Source: a virus
Length of the DNA stretch: 30,049 nucleotides
Direction: 5' to 3' (one strand)
IMG/VR virus record: IMGVR_UViG_3300021961_000420
Span: 1 to 30,049 of that record
Made by a program: the position numbers and the translations under genes. Of the stretch, positions 22,831-30,049 are shown in pieces (within the stretch, counting starts at the first letter, position 1; each line of letters begins with the position of its first letter). A model generated the notes under the pieces. That model had not been told where the DNA came from and made no database searches. It was given only the letters and a program-made list of their open reading frames with translations.

Positions 22831-24018
22831 TCACGGCTCGCCAAGCTGCTGAGGAGCCTCAGGGAGCGTGCTATCTCCGTTAATCTTAGCGGCAGACAAG
22901 ATTGCAATGTATGCGCCATCGGTTACAGCAGAAGCGAACGTAACCACCACGGTGCTGTTAGTTGGTCTAGCCACGTCAACCATTACAGTCTCGTACGTAG
23001 CAGCGTCAAGAATCTGAACGACAATAGCTCTAGATGCGAACGTGTGCGTGATGGTGTATGCGTTACCAGACTTGGTTACAGTATCCTGTGCTGGGTCAAG
23101 AGTCCACCACTTAGGCGCACCCATAAGCTCAGCAACGTCAACGAACCCAGACTTCTTAATCTCACCAGTCTCGCCACTGGCGTTGTGGTACATAAAGAAG
23201 TAGTCTTGGTTGTCAAGACCAGTGATTGACTCTACGTCACCTACGTGCAACTTAGACGTTCCAGTGGTGAATCGGTCAGCCGTCTCATCCCATACGAAGC
23301 TTACGTTGGTCTCAGTACCACGCTCAACCTCGAAACCACCGTTCTGCGAAGGTGTTCCAGTCTCGTCAGAGTTGAGTCTGATGATGCTGTCACCGATGTT
23401 AACCTCGTTGGAGTTGATGCTCGTCGTTGTTCCAGTAACGATGAGGTTACCCTGAATCGTAATGGTTGGGTTGCTCTCAAGGTCTACCGTGCGGATAATC
23501 GGAGCGTTCTCCAACTGCCCACCGGGGCCCCACATCAGAATGTTGTACTGAGTAAGGTTAGAGTAGTTCTTGAACTCAATAGCGTTAGCAAGAAGTTCAA
23601 TACCAGCATTAGCAGTTACACCGATGTTAAGGGTTACGTCACCAGTAAGCTCACCACCGCCAGTCAGACCGCTACCTGCGATAACGTCAAGACCAGTGTG
23701 GTCTACGTTGCGGGTGTTTGCAAGGTCAAGCTGTACAGCGTCAGTGGTTACAGTGATACCGGTACCAGCACCAACGTCAAGCGTAACAGCTCCACTAGTA
23801 CCGCCGCCAGTAAGACCGGAACCAGCGACTACCTGCTGAATGTCACCCTTGATGTCAACCCACGCACTTCCGTTCCAGAAGTACATCGTGTTAGCTGCGG
23901 TGTCATAGTAAATCTGACCAGCTACAGGAGAGCCAGGTGCTGTGGCAAGGTTATGGATTCGAGCGTTCTGAAGCTCTAACTTGCCAAGGTTAATAGGCGA
24001 TAAATAAAGAATAGCCAT
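22831..24018 (-). CDS. Fibre protein with head/tail-attachment type N-terminus
   Basis: A 395-residue protein. The N-terminus (LYLSPINLGKLELQNARIHN, then YYDTAANTMYFWNGSAW) is a common start of phage fibre and appendage proteins. Two near copies of AGSGLTGGG (about residues 67 and 115) with V-T-L-D/N-V/I-G follow, then a beta-rich middle with NLIVTGTTTSINSNEVNIGD and FEVERGTE, patterns repeatedly seen in structural fibre proteins. The last 70 residues form a beta-sandwich-like domain (YTITHTFASRAIVVQILD, then VVTFASAVTDGAYIAIL) that resembles the whole C-terminal half of the neighbouring 109-residue protein. It is the last gene of a three-gene unit and is followed by a terminator. Likely a short fibre or the adaptor for the giant fibres; that role is inferred. 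Confidence 0.8.
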   Translation of the reverse strand: MAILYLSPINLGKLELQNARIHNLATAPGSPVAGQIYYDTAANTMYFWNGSAWVDIKGDIQQVVAGSGLTGGGTSGAVTLDVGAGTGITVTTDAVQLDLANTRNVDHTGLDVIAGSGLTGGGELTGDVTLNIGVTANAGIELLANAIEFKNYSNLTQYNILMWGPGGQLENAPIIRTVDLESNPTITIQGNLIVTGTTTSINSNEVNIGDSIIRLNSDETGTPSQNGGFEVERGTETNVSFVWDETADRFTTGTSKLHVGDVESITGLDNQDYFFMYHNASGETGEIKKSGFVDVAELMGAPKWWTLDPAQDTVTKSGNAYTITHTFASRAIVVQILDAATYETVMVDVARPTNSTVVVTFASAVTDGAYIAILSAAKINGDSTLPEAPQQLGEP

Positions 24019-24023
24019 AGTTA

Positions 24024-24350
24024 TTAGTTAAAGTATGCCTTGCCACTAAAGGCTCCGACAAAAGTTAAACGTACAGTGTTAAGAGTTACATATTCAATCC
24101 CCCCCATAACTACAGTATCAGCAGAATCAACCACAATAACCGACGGCTTCTTGCCAAGGTTGTGAGTGACCTCCCATACTGACTCAGGAGTAGACTGTGT
24201 GTGTGAGTAGTGTGCGTCGCCTCCGCCGCCAGTGACACCCTTAACGGATACCGAAGTGGTCGGTCTTGGTATGACAACGGTATTTTGTAGCGTGGGCTGA
24301 CCTACACTTACGTTGATAGAATCTCCGCTATTTATAGTTATATCACTCAT
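24024..24350 (-). CDS. Small beta-domain fibre/appendage protein
   Basis: A 108-residue protein starting MSDITINSGDSINVSVGQ. The C-terminal half (WEVTHNLGKKPSVIVVDSAD, then VRLTFVGAFSGKAYFN) is a domain widely seen at the ends of phage fibre and appendage proteins, with the recognisable HNLGxxPxVxVVDSA signature. The open frame extends 14 codons further upstream, but the ATG at 24350 overlaps the TGA of the preceding gene (ATGA) and has GAGGACG ahead of it, so I chose this start. Translation is probably coupled to the 119-residue gene. A role as fibre base or decoration is inferred. Confidence 0.8.
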   Translation of the reverse strand: MSDITINSGDSINVSVGQPTLQNTVVIPRPTTSVSVKGVTGGGGDAHYSHTQSTPESVWEVTHNLGKKPSVIVVDSADTVVMGGIEYVTLNTVRLTFVGAFSGKAYFN

Positions 24351-24706
24351 AGCGTAACGTCCTCGTTTACTTTGAAGATTCCGTAAAGCCAAGTCTTGAC
24401 GTTACCTGCGTCACTACTCTGTAGGTCGTATACGTAAATACCCCCATCTATTTCCTCCATCGTCGTGGCGGAGGCAGTAATTCTAAGCAATCCCTCAGCA
24501 CTTCCCGTGTATGATAACGAGTCGTCTTCAATTATAGCAGACGCTGAAGTGTCCGTCTCTCTAACATCAAGCTTCCAAGTGTAGCTCGTTAGGTCCATAG
24601 CATCGCCGTCAGGGTCATTGAATGTTAGTTCAAGAGAGAACGTATCACCTTTTCTACAAGTGATATCTACTCTCTGTGCGGTATCTAAGTTAATCTTGGC
24701 TGCCAT
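24347..24706 (-). CDS. Small Ig-like/baseplate-type beta protein
   Basis: A 119-residue soluble protein. Its pattern R-K-G-D-T-F-S-L-E-L-T-F, MDLTSYTWKLDVRET, GLLRITASATTMEEIDGGIY, YDLQSS and a final G-x-F-K-V-x-x-D-V-T-L matches a small beta-sandwich family common in phages next to fibre genes, related in shape to the upper baseplate (BppU) N-terminal domain. It probably provides an attachment point for fibres; this is family-based inference. It follows the portal gene by 17 bases. A TAnnTTTG box lies only four bases before its ATG, so the message may be leaderless. Confidence 0.78.
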   Translation of the reverse strand: MAAKINLDTAQRVDITCRKGDTFSLELTFNDPDGDAMDLTSYTWKLDVRETDTSASAIIEDDSLSYTGSAEGLLRITASATTMEEIDGGIYVYDLQSSDAGNVKTWLYGIFKVNEDVTL

Positions 24707-24710
24707 AATG

Positions 24711-24718
24711 CAAATATA
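24711..24718 (-). promoter_or_regulatory. TAnnTTTG promoter -7 box (TATATTTG)
   Basis: Exact -7 box on the minus strand within the 17-base gap after the portal gene, four bases from the ATG at 24706. A TTG lies 16 bases upstream (24735-24737), slightly short of usual spacing. The 14 bases TTGGTATATTTGCA are identical to those at the ring-protein promoter. Confidence 0.55.
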
Positions 24719-24723
24719 CCAAC

Positions 24724-27165
24724 TTATTGATTGCCAAGAATTTGCATCAATGGGTCCTGATCCTCCTCAAGTGGCGGACGCTGTCCCTGTCTTTGTGCGA
24801 TTAACTGCGACTGCTTGACAGCCTGTTGGTCTACACGCTCGTCTTTGCGGTCTTCTTTCTCTCTATCAAGAGCGGCCTTCATTTGGCTACTCATTGCAGT
24901 AGACTGCGTAGACGCTCCTGATCTAATGCGGGCAATCTCTAACTCGTAACTGTACTGTACGTTGAGCAGTCTTTCTTTGGCCTGAGCCTCAGCCACAATC
25001 TGCTGCAACTTAAGTTCGTTTTCTATCTGAGACTTCTGCATTTCGCTTTGCATAGCAACCTGAGCCGACTGCTGGTTTGCTTGTGCTTGAGCGTTGATGT
25101 TTTCAAGTTGCATCTGCTGACGTGACTTGACACGCTTCTTTCTGCGTACGATTAGGAGTCTCTCAGCCTGATCAATGTCCTTCAAGTTGCGGATGGCGAT
25201 AGCGTCTTCGAGGTCAATCTCTCCGCTAGACAATGCAATCTGAATGTTCTGCTCTAGGTATGCTCTATCGTTGTCGTCCATATTGGAAACGATACGAACT
25301 CCAAAGTTGTACATCGGTAGGTCCTTGAACGAAGAGATGATACTCATATTCGTTTCGCCGATGGCATTAGCATAGATTCTGTAGAGGATAGACTCTTCCG
25401 GGATAATCTGCAGACAGCGTACGATATCCTCGGCAACCTTCTTGTAGAGAACAGTTGCAGCGTTTGTGATGTCGTAGATGGCGTTGTTTCCAGCCATCAT
25501 CTGCTGCTGACGTACGCCAACAAGAGCGTCACCCTTGGGGGTAGAGCCGTCCATAACCTCGTTGATTCCTGTAGCATCACGAATCATACGGAGGTAGTGG
25601 TTGTAAAGATTTACAAACTGCTCAATGTTTCGGATGGCATTTTCAATCGGGCGAACCGGAGGATTTTGGAATCCACCTTCGGGGTTCTTGGAGCGGTAGT
25701 AGAAGATACCAGTCTGCTCGTAGATGTCTTGAATCTCAAGAGGCTGTAATTCCCCGCCACGGCCTAGTTGTACGTTCTCAAGACCCTCAATGTCAATGAT
25801 AAGTCCGTCAGGCTTTGCCTTGGCGATGGACTGCTGAATCTTAAGGTGCGTGAGTTGCAACTGATCCGCAAAGCCAATAACGCTAGACACCATAGACTTA
25901 GGAATCATTCTGCGGATGTTGGTGGCAACAGCCGAGTACGACAGCTTTGTCTTGGTGATGTCGTGAATGTTCTTTGGGATATTCTTCTGCATCCCATAGT
26001 TGTAGATGTAGTTGGTTCCCAAGATGTAGCAACCTCCGTACAAGGTGGTGTTGGTCATACAGTGGGCCTCTCTATCGTATACACTTTGGGTTGGCTTCTT
26101 GTAGTCGTAGCCCTTGTAGTAGAACCCAGTGTTGCCGTGGCGTGACATCTTCTCTTCAAAGTAGATGGTGTCAACGGACAAGAACTCAAAGTCAAGAATC
26201 TCTACGAAATACTCATCGTATCCGTAAGCGGAGCGCTGTAGGTGCTTGTCGTAGTACGAGTGCGTGAGGTTGGCCGGGTTGTTTGTGAACAGGCTCTTTA
26301 CGCTTGAAGCAATCTTTTGGTACTCCTCCTCGGTGAACTGATCTCCAGCTTGACGCTTGAGCTCTTGGATAGTGATGCGCTTGATGTGGCCTGCGTACAC
26401 GAGGTCATCAAAGTTGGGGTCTTCGGTGTACGAGTGGATAAAGTACGTGGGGTCCACATAGTTTTCTACGATGCCGTAATTGGGGTCGTTGTCACGCTTG
26501 GTGACAGCCATTCCCAAAGTGCATAGGTCGTTAACGCAGCGGCGGTATGTTCCGTCGGTGAAGTTGTTCCACTCAAGCGTCATATATGTAGCAAGCTGCG
26601 CAGCAACTTCCGCCTCAATCTTGACGTTGGTGTCCATAAAGATTTCAGCCTCCTCAAGAGTTTCGGGGATAGCATCGGGATCAGTCTCGGTTTCAAAGCC
26701 AAAATTCTTTGCCTTCTTTAGAAAGTCACGAGTAAGGATTTGTGCCTTGAGCTTGTTCTTCTTCTTGTCCTTCTCCGTGCGGCTAAGGGGGTCGATAGCC
26801 TCAATGTTTGGGTACGGCTCTCCAGAGAGAATCTTGTTCACCACAATACGGATGAACTTAGGAACGATGGGAACAGGCGACCAGTCAAGGTTTAGCAGCG
26901 TTCCATCGCCATTGTTTGGGTCCAGCGAGTTTAGGATAGACTTGTACTTACTCGTGTCTTGCACGCCGTTGGCGTAGTCACGATTAATTTCAAACTCTTT
27001 CTTTCTCCGGGAATACAGAGACTGATCGTTGGTAGAATGTCCCCACTGCGATTCAATCGCCTTAGCATACTTCAAGCCGTACCTAGTGGTAGACTTAATC
27101 TCTTGGGGAGCAAGAGGGTCGGGGAAGTTGCCGTATTTGTCTGTCTCTGTGTAATTATCCAACAT
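24724..27165 (-). CDS. Portal protein
   Basis: About 813 residues from the ATG at 27165. The frame also has a TTG at 27192, but that start would overlap the promoter box, so I prefer the ATG (MLDNYTETDKYGNFPDPLAP). The protein has the usual portal character: an N-terminal helical region, a central segment with FIRIVVNKILSGEPYPN, long helices around the IGFADQLQLTHLKIQQS part, and DATGINEVMDGSTPKGDALV followed by a helix, a motif set often seen in large podoviral portals. The last 130 residues are a Gln/Ala/Glu-rich coiled coil ending PLMQILGNQ. Portals form the dodecameric DNA channel at one capsid vertex. It lies directly after the terminase, which is the classical order, and its length fits crAss-like portals. 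Confidence 0.85.
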   Translation of the reverse strand: MLDNYTETDKYGNFPDPLAPQEIKSTTRYGLKYAKAIESQWGHSTNDQSLYSRRKKEFEINRDYANGVQDTSKYKSILNSLDPNNGDGTLLNLDWSPVPIVPKFIRIVVNKILSGEPYPNIEAIDPLSRTEKDKKKNKLKAQILTRDFLKKAKNFGFETETDPDAIPETLEEAEIFMDTNVKIEAEVAAQLATYMTLEWNNFTDGTYRRCVNDLCTLGMAVTKRDNDPNYGIVENYVDPTYFIHSYTEDPNFDDLVYAGHIKRITIQELKRQAGDQFTEEEYQKIASSVKSLFTNNPANLTHSYYDKHLQRSAYGYDEYFVEILDFEFLSVDTIYFEEKMSRHGNTGFYYKGYDYKKPTQSVYDREAHCMTNTTLYGGCYILGTNYIYNYGMQKNIPKNIHDITKTKLSYSAVATNIRRMIPKSMVSSVIGFADQLQLTHLKIQQSIAKAKPDGLIIDIEGLENVQLGRGGELQPLEIQDIYEQTGIFYYRSKNPEGGFQNPPVRPIENAIRNIEQFVNLYNHYLRMIRDATGINEVMDGSTPKGDALVGVRQQQMMAGNNAIYDITNAATVLYKKVAEDIVRCLQIIPEESILYRIYANAIGETNMSIISSFKDLPMYNFGVRIVSNMDDNDRAYLEQNIQIALSSGEIDLEDAIAIRNLKDIDQAERLLIVRRKKRVKSRQQMQLENINAQAQANQQSAQVAMQSEMQKSQIENELKLQQIVAEAQAKERLLNVQYSYELEIARIRSGASTQSTAMSSQMKAALDREKEDRKDERVDQQAVKQSQLIAQRQGQRPPLEEDQDPLMQILGNQ

Positions 27166-27189
27166 TTCGCAAGATAACAATTGTTCACG

Positions 27190-27197
27190 CAAATATA
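27190..27197 (-). promoter_or_regulatory. TAnnTTTG promoter -7 box (TATATTTG) for the portal
   Basis: Exact -7 box on the minus strand, 24 bases before the chosen portal ATG, in the gap after the terminase stop at 27232. A TTG lies 15 bases upstream (27213-27215), shorter than the usual spacing. Confidence 0.55.
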
Positions 27198-27231
27198 CTG
27201 ATTATTAGCGTACAACATTGCTTGCCTTAAA

Positions 27232-29352
27232 CTATGCGTTGAACTTGTAGGTTCTAAAGAACTTTTTTTCAGTGAAGTCGGACTTCTTTAATTCTTGCTT
27301 AACCTTTTGTGCGCCAAGCAGGGCTAGCCCAGAACTAATAGAAAGGTCATACTTTGTTCGGTCGTCCACCTTAAAACCAATCCAGTCCTCTAGCGTCCTG
27401 TTGAAGTACATAGCCCCCATTAGTCCATTCTCGTTGTTTAGGCCAACGTGCTCGTGGATGTACGCCTCTATCGCTTGGGCGTGAGCGTGGATTACGTCCG
27501 ATGAGTTTGATGGGATTCCCTTTGTCTTTACGTTTACCTGTGACGATGAGCTAGATAGATGCTGTGGTCTGTCCATTATGTAGCCATCGTATCCACGTGC
27601 TTCAAAGTATCTAACGATGCCGTACTTGTTGTTTTCTATAAGCAGCGGGTATCCGTAGAACACGGCACACATAAGAACGTCCTCGTAGAAGATGCGTGCT
27701 AGCGGGGGGCGTGATGCATATTCCACTACGAACATATTGCCCGGCACGGACATATTGAACTTGTTGTACATATGGAGGGCACCCTTAGAACCTCGGCCGT
27801 CGAGCGTGGCATCAATGTCATAGGAGTCTACACCACCTACACCAACCAGATGATTCCCAGGCATTTTTTTGCCACGCTCTTCGACGACCTTGTTTCGCAT
27901 TTCCGAAGGTGGAAACCAAGCCACCCGGAATCTGCCGTTAGGATCAGGAGACCATAAGACCTCCGTATCCTGTTGCCCATCCTTCCAAACAAAGTTACCT
28001 GTTACAACTGGATTAGGAAAGAGATTGTCGTTATGTTGTACCTGCTCGTAAATCTTTGTGAGGTTAAACAACGAACCCTGGATACTATCACGGAACGCTT
28101 CGTCCTCGCTAAAGGGAAACTGTCGAATGTATTCGTTTAGTTCTGAGTGGTCGTTCTTTAGTGCATCACGTTCGTTCTTTAGAAACGTCTTTGCTCCGAT
28201 ATATATTGGCTCGTTGTCTATTCCTATCGCTGGCTTTTCCGGGTCTTCAACAATAGCGTTTCCGTACTTGTCAAAGAATCCCTCTAGCGCTTCATATGCA
28301 GGAACGAATATTCTATACAGACCTGACCGGGTTCTTCCGTTGGCGTTGCGTTCTAGCGGGTTAGAGTCCTGCCATAACTCTTTATATTCCTTTCCGCCCT
28401 TAGACATCGGGTTTACAGTAGAGCCGACAAGAGCCTTTCCAATTACCTTTTTACCAACGATAAGACACGTACGTTCAATGCGCCAAGCTTCACGTATGTC
28501 GGTCGGCTTCTCCCACTTACCAGCCTCGTCCAAGTAAAGCATATGCAGTTTTTCACCATCGTATGCATTGTTGGTCGTGTTCTTCCAATTGATTACGGTG
28601 TTGAGTGCTTCACCACGAGAGGCTGTCTTGTTCTTCTTTGTGATTCGCTTTGATGGCTCACGGAATGCTAGCTCCATACGTGGGTTTGTCGTACCGTCTT
28701 GGATGGGCTTGAAGAAGAACGGATATGATTGGTATATCGTTACAATCTTCTTCATAAAGATGTTCTCTTGTGCGTCCTTACCAGTCTTTGACTGAAGCCC
28801 AAGTAACTTCTCCTTTACCTGCGTCCCCTCGTCAACAAGTCGACAAGCGCTCATATTGGTATATCCTGATCTTCGGCACTTGGTGTAGAGTTGTCCAAGG
28901 CTACGTGGGTCTACCTCGCAAGCCTTTTGATGCAAGAATAACTGACGCTGAAAGTCAAGGAACGAAGGATAGCCTATGTCTATCTTGCTCCATTGAAGCA
29001 TCATATAGTGCGGGCCAGTTATGTATGTTGGTTCTCCGTTGTTATAGAACCAAACTCCTTCTACCCTACGCTTAAATTCATTCTCAATGTATGGCGTGAA
29101 TTTTTCACGGAATTCTTTTGGCATCTCCGCCCACTCGTCCATTGAGCGGATACGCATCAACTCTTGTGGGAGTTCTTTTCTTTTCCACGCCTGATCTTTT
29201 TGCTGGATGTCGTGGTTTAGTATTTCGTTTTTTGGAGGTAGAGTGGGGAGCTGGATACGAAGTCCTGCTATCTCAATAATCTCCCCCTCGCTCCCATTGG
29301 GGCAGATGTTGATGACAAAGTCATCGAAGCCTTCTACTTCAACAAGTCCCAA
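27232..29352 (-). CDS. terL: Terminase large subunit
   Basis: A 706-residue DNA-packaging motor. ATPase part: an atypical Walker A-like loop CRRSGYT at residues 159-165, Walker B LYLDE at 272-276 followed by AGK, and a coupling-type motif VGSTVNP at 309-315. Nuclease part (RNase H-like fold): D509 in GVDSYD, E573 in LLIENNKYG and D669 in KYDLSISSGLALLGAQ, which fit the three acidic metal ligands. It would cut concatemers and pump DNA through the portal encoded next. The only plausible start is TTG at 29352: the frame is closed by a TGA 27 bases upstream and the first ATG is at residue 66, inside sequence that still looks coding. The start lies 11 bases after the previous stop. Confidence 0.92.
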   Translation of the reverse strand: MGLVEVEGFDDFVINICPNGSEGEIIEIAGLRIQLPTLPPKNEILNHDIQQKDQAWKRKELPQELMRIRSMDEWAEMPKEFREKFTPYIENEFKRRVEGVWFYNNGEPTYITGPHYMMLQWSKIDIGYPSFLDFQRQLFLHQKACEVDPRSLGQLYTKCRRSGYTNMSACRLVDEGTQVKEKLLGLQSKTGKDAQENIFMKKIVTIYQSYPFFFKPIQDGTTNPRMELAFREPSKRITKKNKTASRGEALNTVINWKNTTNNAYDGEKLHMLYLDEAGKWEKPTDIREAWRIERTCLIVGKKVIGKALVGSTVNPMSKGGKEYKELWQDSNPLERNANGRTRSGLYRIFVPAYEALEGFFDKYGNAIVEDPEKPAIGIDNEPIYIGAKTFLKNERDALKNDHSELNEYIRQFPFSEDEAFRDSIQGSLFNLTKIYEQVQHNDNLFPNPVVTGNFVWKDGQQDTEVLWSPDPNGRFRVAWFPPSEMRNKVVEERGKKMPGNHLVGVGGVDSYDIDATLDGRGSKGALHMYNKFNMSVPGNMFVVEYASRPPLARIFYEDVLMCAVFYGYPLLIENNKYGIVRYFEARGYDGYIMDRPQHLSSSSSQVNVKTKGIPSNSSDVIHAHAQAIEAYIHEHVGLNNENGLMGAMYFNRTLEDWIGFKVDDRTKYDLSISSGLALLGAQKVKQELKKSDFTEKKFFRTYKFNA

Positions 29353-29363
29353 TTTCGTTCCGT

Positions 29364-29576
29364 TTATACGGTGTGGTCAATAGTCTCGGCGATGAGTCTA
29401 TCAATCATCTCGCTATCGTATCGGCGGATTTTGCGTAGACGTTGCCGCTCTTCTATCTTGGCTTTCTCGTAGTCCTTTTTTGGCGAGTCGGCTCCAAGGT
29501 TAGCAAACATAATTGCATTGCGACGAAGCACACAGTCAATCACTCTCTTTGCATCGGGGTTATCGTAGTATCCCAT
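29364..29576 (-). CDS. Small unknown protein upstream of the terminase
   Basis: A 70-residue soluble protein starting MGYYDNPDAKRVIDCVLRRN, mainly helical, with a charged central helix (KKDYEKAKIEERQRLRKIRR) and an acidic end (IDRLIAETIDHTV). I do not recognise it. It sits in the place where many phages encode the small terminase subunit and is helical and basic enough for DNA contact, but it is shorter than typical small terminases, so that role is only a possibility. It starts a unit with the terminase and has a TAnnTTTG box 19 bases before its ATG. Confidence 0.65.
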   Translation of the reverse strand: MGYYDNPDAKRVIDCVLRRNAIMFANLGADSPKKDYEKAKIEERQRLRKIRRYDSEMIDRLIAETIDHTV

Positions 29577-29595
29577 AGCGTTTGAATTTATTAAA

Positions 29596-29603
29596 CAAAG
29601 TTA
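29596..29603 (-). promoter_or_regulatory. TAnnTTTG promoter -7 box (TAACTTTG)
   Basis: Exact -7 box on the minus strand in the 31-base gap between the MazG-like gene and the 70-residue gene, 19 bases before the ATG at 29576. No TTG at standard -33 distance. Confidence 0.55.
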
Positions 29604-29607
29604 ACAA

Positions 29608-29907
29608 TTATTCCTTGATGAAAACTCCGTCAATTGTTTTTCCCTTCCGGTTCTTGATTTCTTCGTAGGCTGTCTCCAAGCATTCCCACGGATTTAGTTC
29701 GAGTTGGTATGAAAGGATGATGATGGTAACCAGTACGTCACCGATAGCGTCAATAGTTGAATCTTCGTTTCCTTTGGCGATAGCGCTAGCGAGTTCTCCA
29801 ACCTCCTCCATCACCTTAAGCATCTGCTTGGGTGCGTTTTTGGGATCAGTAATTCCACGGACAAGTGCCCACGCTACAATCTTCTCTTCAAGTTCTAATG
29901 GATTCAT
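29608..29907 (-). CDS. MazG-like nucleotide pyrophosphohydrolase
   Basis: A 99-residue all-alpha protein of the MazG/dUTPase-like superfamily as found in many phages. The metal-binding motif E34-E35-x-x-E38 (MEEVGELA) and the second acidic motif around D53-A-I-G-D57 (DAIGDVLVTIIIL) are both present, and the length is that of a single-domain enzyme. Such enzymes hydrolyse (d)NTPs to the monophosphate and pyrophosphate; in phages they may adjust nucleotide pools or lower alarmone levels. The exact substrate cannot be told from sequence. Its ATG overlaps the TGA of the gene before it (ATGA), so the two are probably translated together. It is the last metabolic-type gene before the packaging genes. 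Confidence 0.85.
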   Translation of the reverse strand: MNPLELEEKIVAWALVRGITDPKNAPKQMLKVMEEVGELASAIAKGNEDSTIDAIGDVLVTIIILSYQLELNPWECLETAYEEIKNRKGKTIDGVFIKE

Positions 29908-30049
29908 TTCTCTAATTCTAAAATTAAACTAAGTGCGTTGACATACCCCTCCCAATACTTGGCCTCGGTATCTCTACGGCTGTACAGGCAAACGTTTCGA
30001 TTGTACTGAGCCTTCCTGTACTGCTCAAGTATTAGTCTCTGATTCTTCA
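29904..30049 (-). CDS. Partial small unknown protein at the right edge
   Basis: Minus-strand frame entering from the right edge, about 47 complete codons then a TGA at 29904-29906. The first two bases at the edge are TG followed by AAG AAT, so an ATG would result if the next base outside the window is the right one, making the gene almost complete here. The peptide is helical and Tyr/Arg-rich (ILEQYRKAQYNRNVCLYSRR, ending ALSLILELEK). No family recognised. Its stop overlaps the MazG-like start codon (ATGA), which supports real translation. Confidence 0.55.
   Translation of the reverse strand, partial: KNQRLILEQYRKAQYNRNVCLYSRRDTEAKYWEGYVNALSLILELEK

Noticed and set aside
23245-23979. 244-codon plus-strand open frame opposite the 395-residue fibre gene
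   Set aside because: It lies wholly antisense to a well-supported fibre gene, has low-complexity Ser/Val/Thr composition and no promoter or start signal; two other plus frames overlap it in the same place.
24351-24392. Upstream ATG giving a 14-residue longer form of the small appendage protein
   Set aside because: It would overlap the preceding gene by 46 bases, while the ATG at 24350 forms an ATGA overlap with a GAGGACG ahead of it.
27166-27192. TTG start for the portal at 27192
   Set aside because: The TTG is part of the TATATTTG promoter box itself; the ATG at 27165 gives a sensible leader and N-terminus.
29364-29576. Calling the 70-residue protein the small terminase subunit
   Set aside because: Position is suggestive but it is too short and lacks a recognisable DNA-binding pattern, so it is left as unknown.
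1-30049. tRNA, rRNA, integrase, transposase and attachment sites
   Set aside because: None seen. Gaps between genes are short (largest about 109 bases) and hold only promoter boxes and terminators.

Overview
This 30 kb window looks like the virion-structure and packaging arm of a tailed double-stranded DNA phage genome, most likely a podovirus infecting a member of the Bacteroidota. Support comes from: (1) a nearly gapless series of phage structural genes all on the minus strand; (2) promoter-like boxes of the Bacteroidota type (TAnnTTTG) in almost every intergenic gap, with almost no Shine-Dalgarno sequences; and (3) a protein set and gene order resembling crAss-like phages (Crassvirales): large terminase, portal, fibre genes, scaffold-like protein, major capsid, ring (neck/tail-barrel) proteins, a very large stabilization/muzzle-type protein, then a cargo-like protein. 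The crAss-like assignment rests on remembered family resemblance, mainly the N-terminus of the 1411-residue protein and the two ring proteins. It should be tested by profile search.

Layout in transcription order (right to left). 29.4-30.0 kb: a small partial unknown gene, a MazG-like pyrophosphohydrolase and a 70-residue unknown. 27.2-29.4 kb: terminase large subunit with a TTG start. 24.7-27.2 kb: portal protein. 22.8-24.7 kb: two small beta-sandwich proteins and a 395-residue fibre protein. 13.4-22.7 kb: two tandem giant fibres (1573 and 1413 residues), each built from GNVGIGTTSP repeats and ending in an S74 intramolecular chaperone, plus a 128-residue fibre-associated protein. 10.6-13.4 kb: a small-gene cluster with three membrane proteins (candidate lysis/holin/spanin functions), two coiled-coil or basic proteins and a 222-residue tagged protein. 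10.25-10.57 kb: the only plus-strand gene, a short secreted protein with its own full promoter and terminator (a moron-like insertion). 6.7-10.1 kb: scaffold-like protein, major capsid protein and a 279-residue unknown. 0.4-6.6 kb: two ring proteins, an inserted zinc-finger/GIY-YIG endonuclease and the 1411-residue stabilization protein. 1-0.4 kb: the start of a cargo-like protein running off the window.

Transcription appears to be organised as about ten short minus-strand units. Each begins at a TAnnTTTG box just upstream of the first gene, and several end at strong hairpin-plus-T-tract terminators. At three places terminator and next promoter box are packed into about 40 bases. The minus-strand boxes mostly lack a correctly spaced -33 TTTG, whereas the plus-strand gene has a complete consensus promoter. 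No tRNA, rRNA, CRISPR array, integrase or insertion sequence was seen, and no gene-free stretch exceeds about 110 bases.
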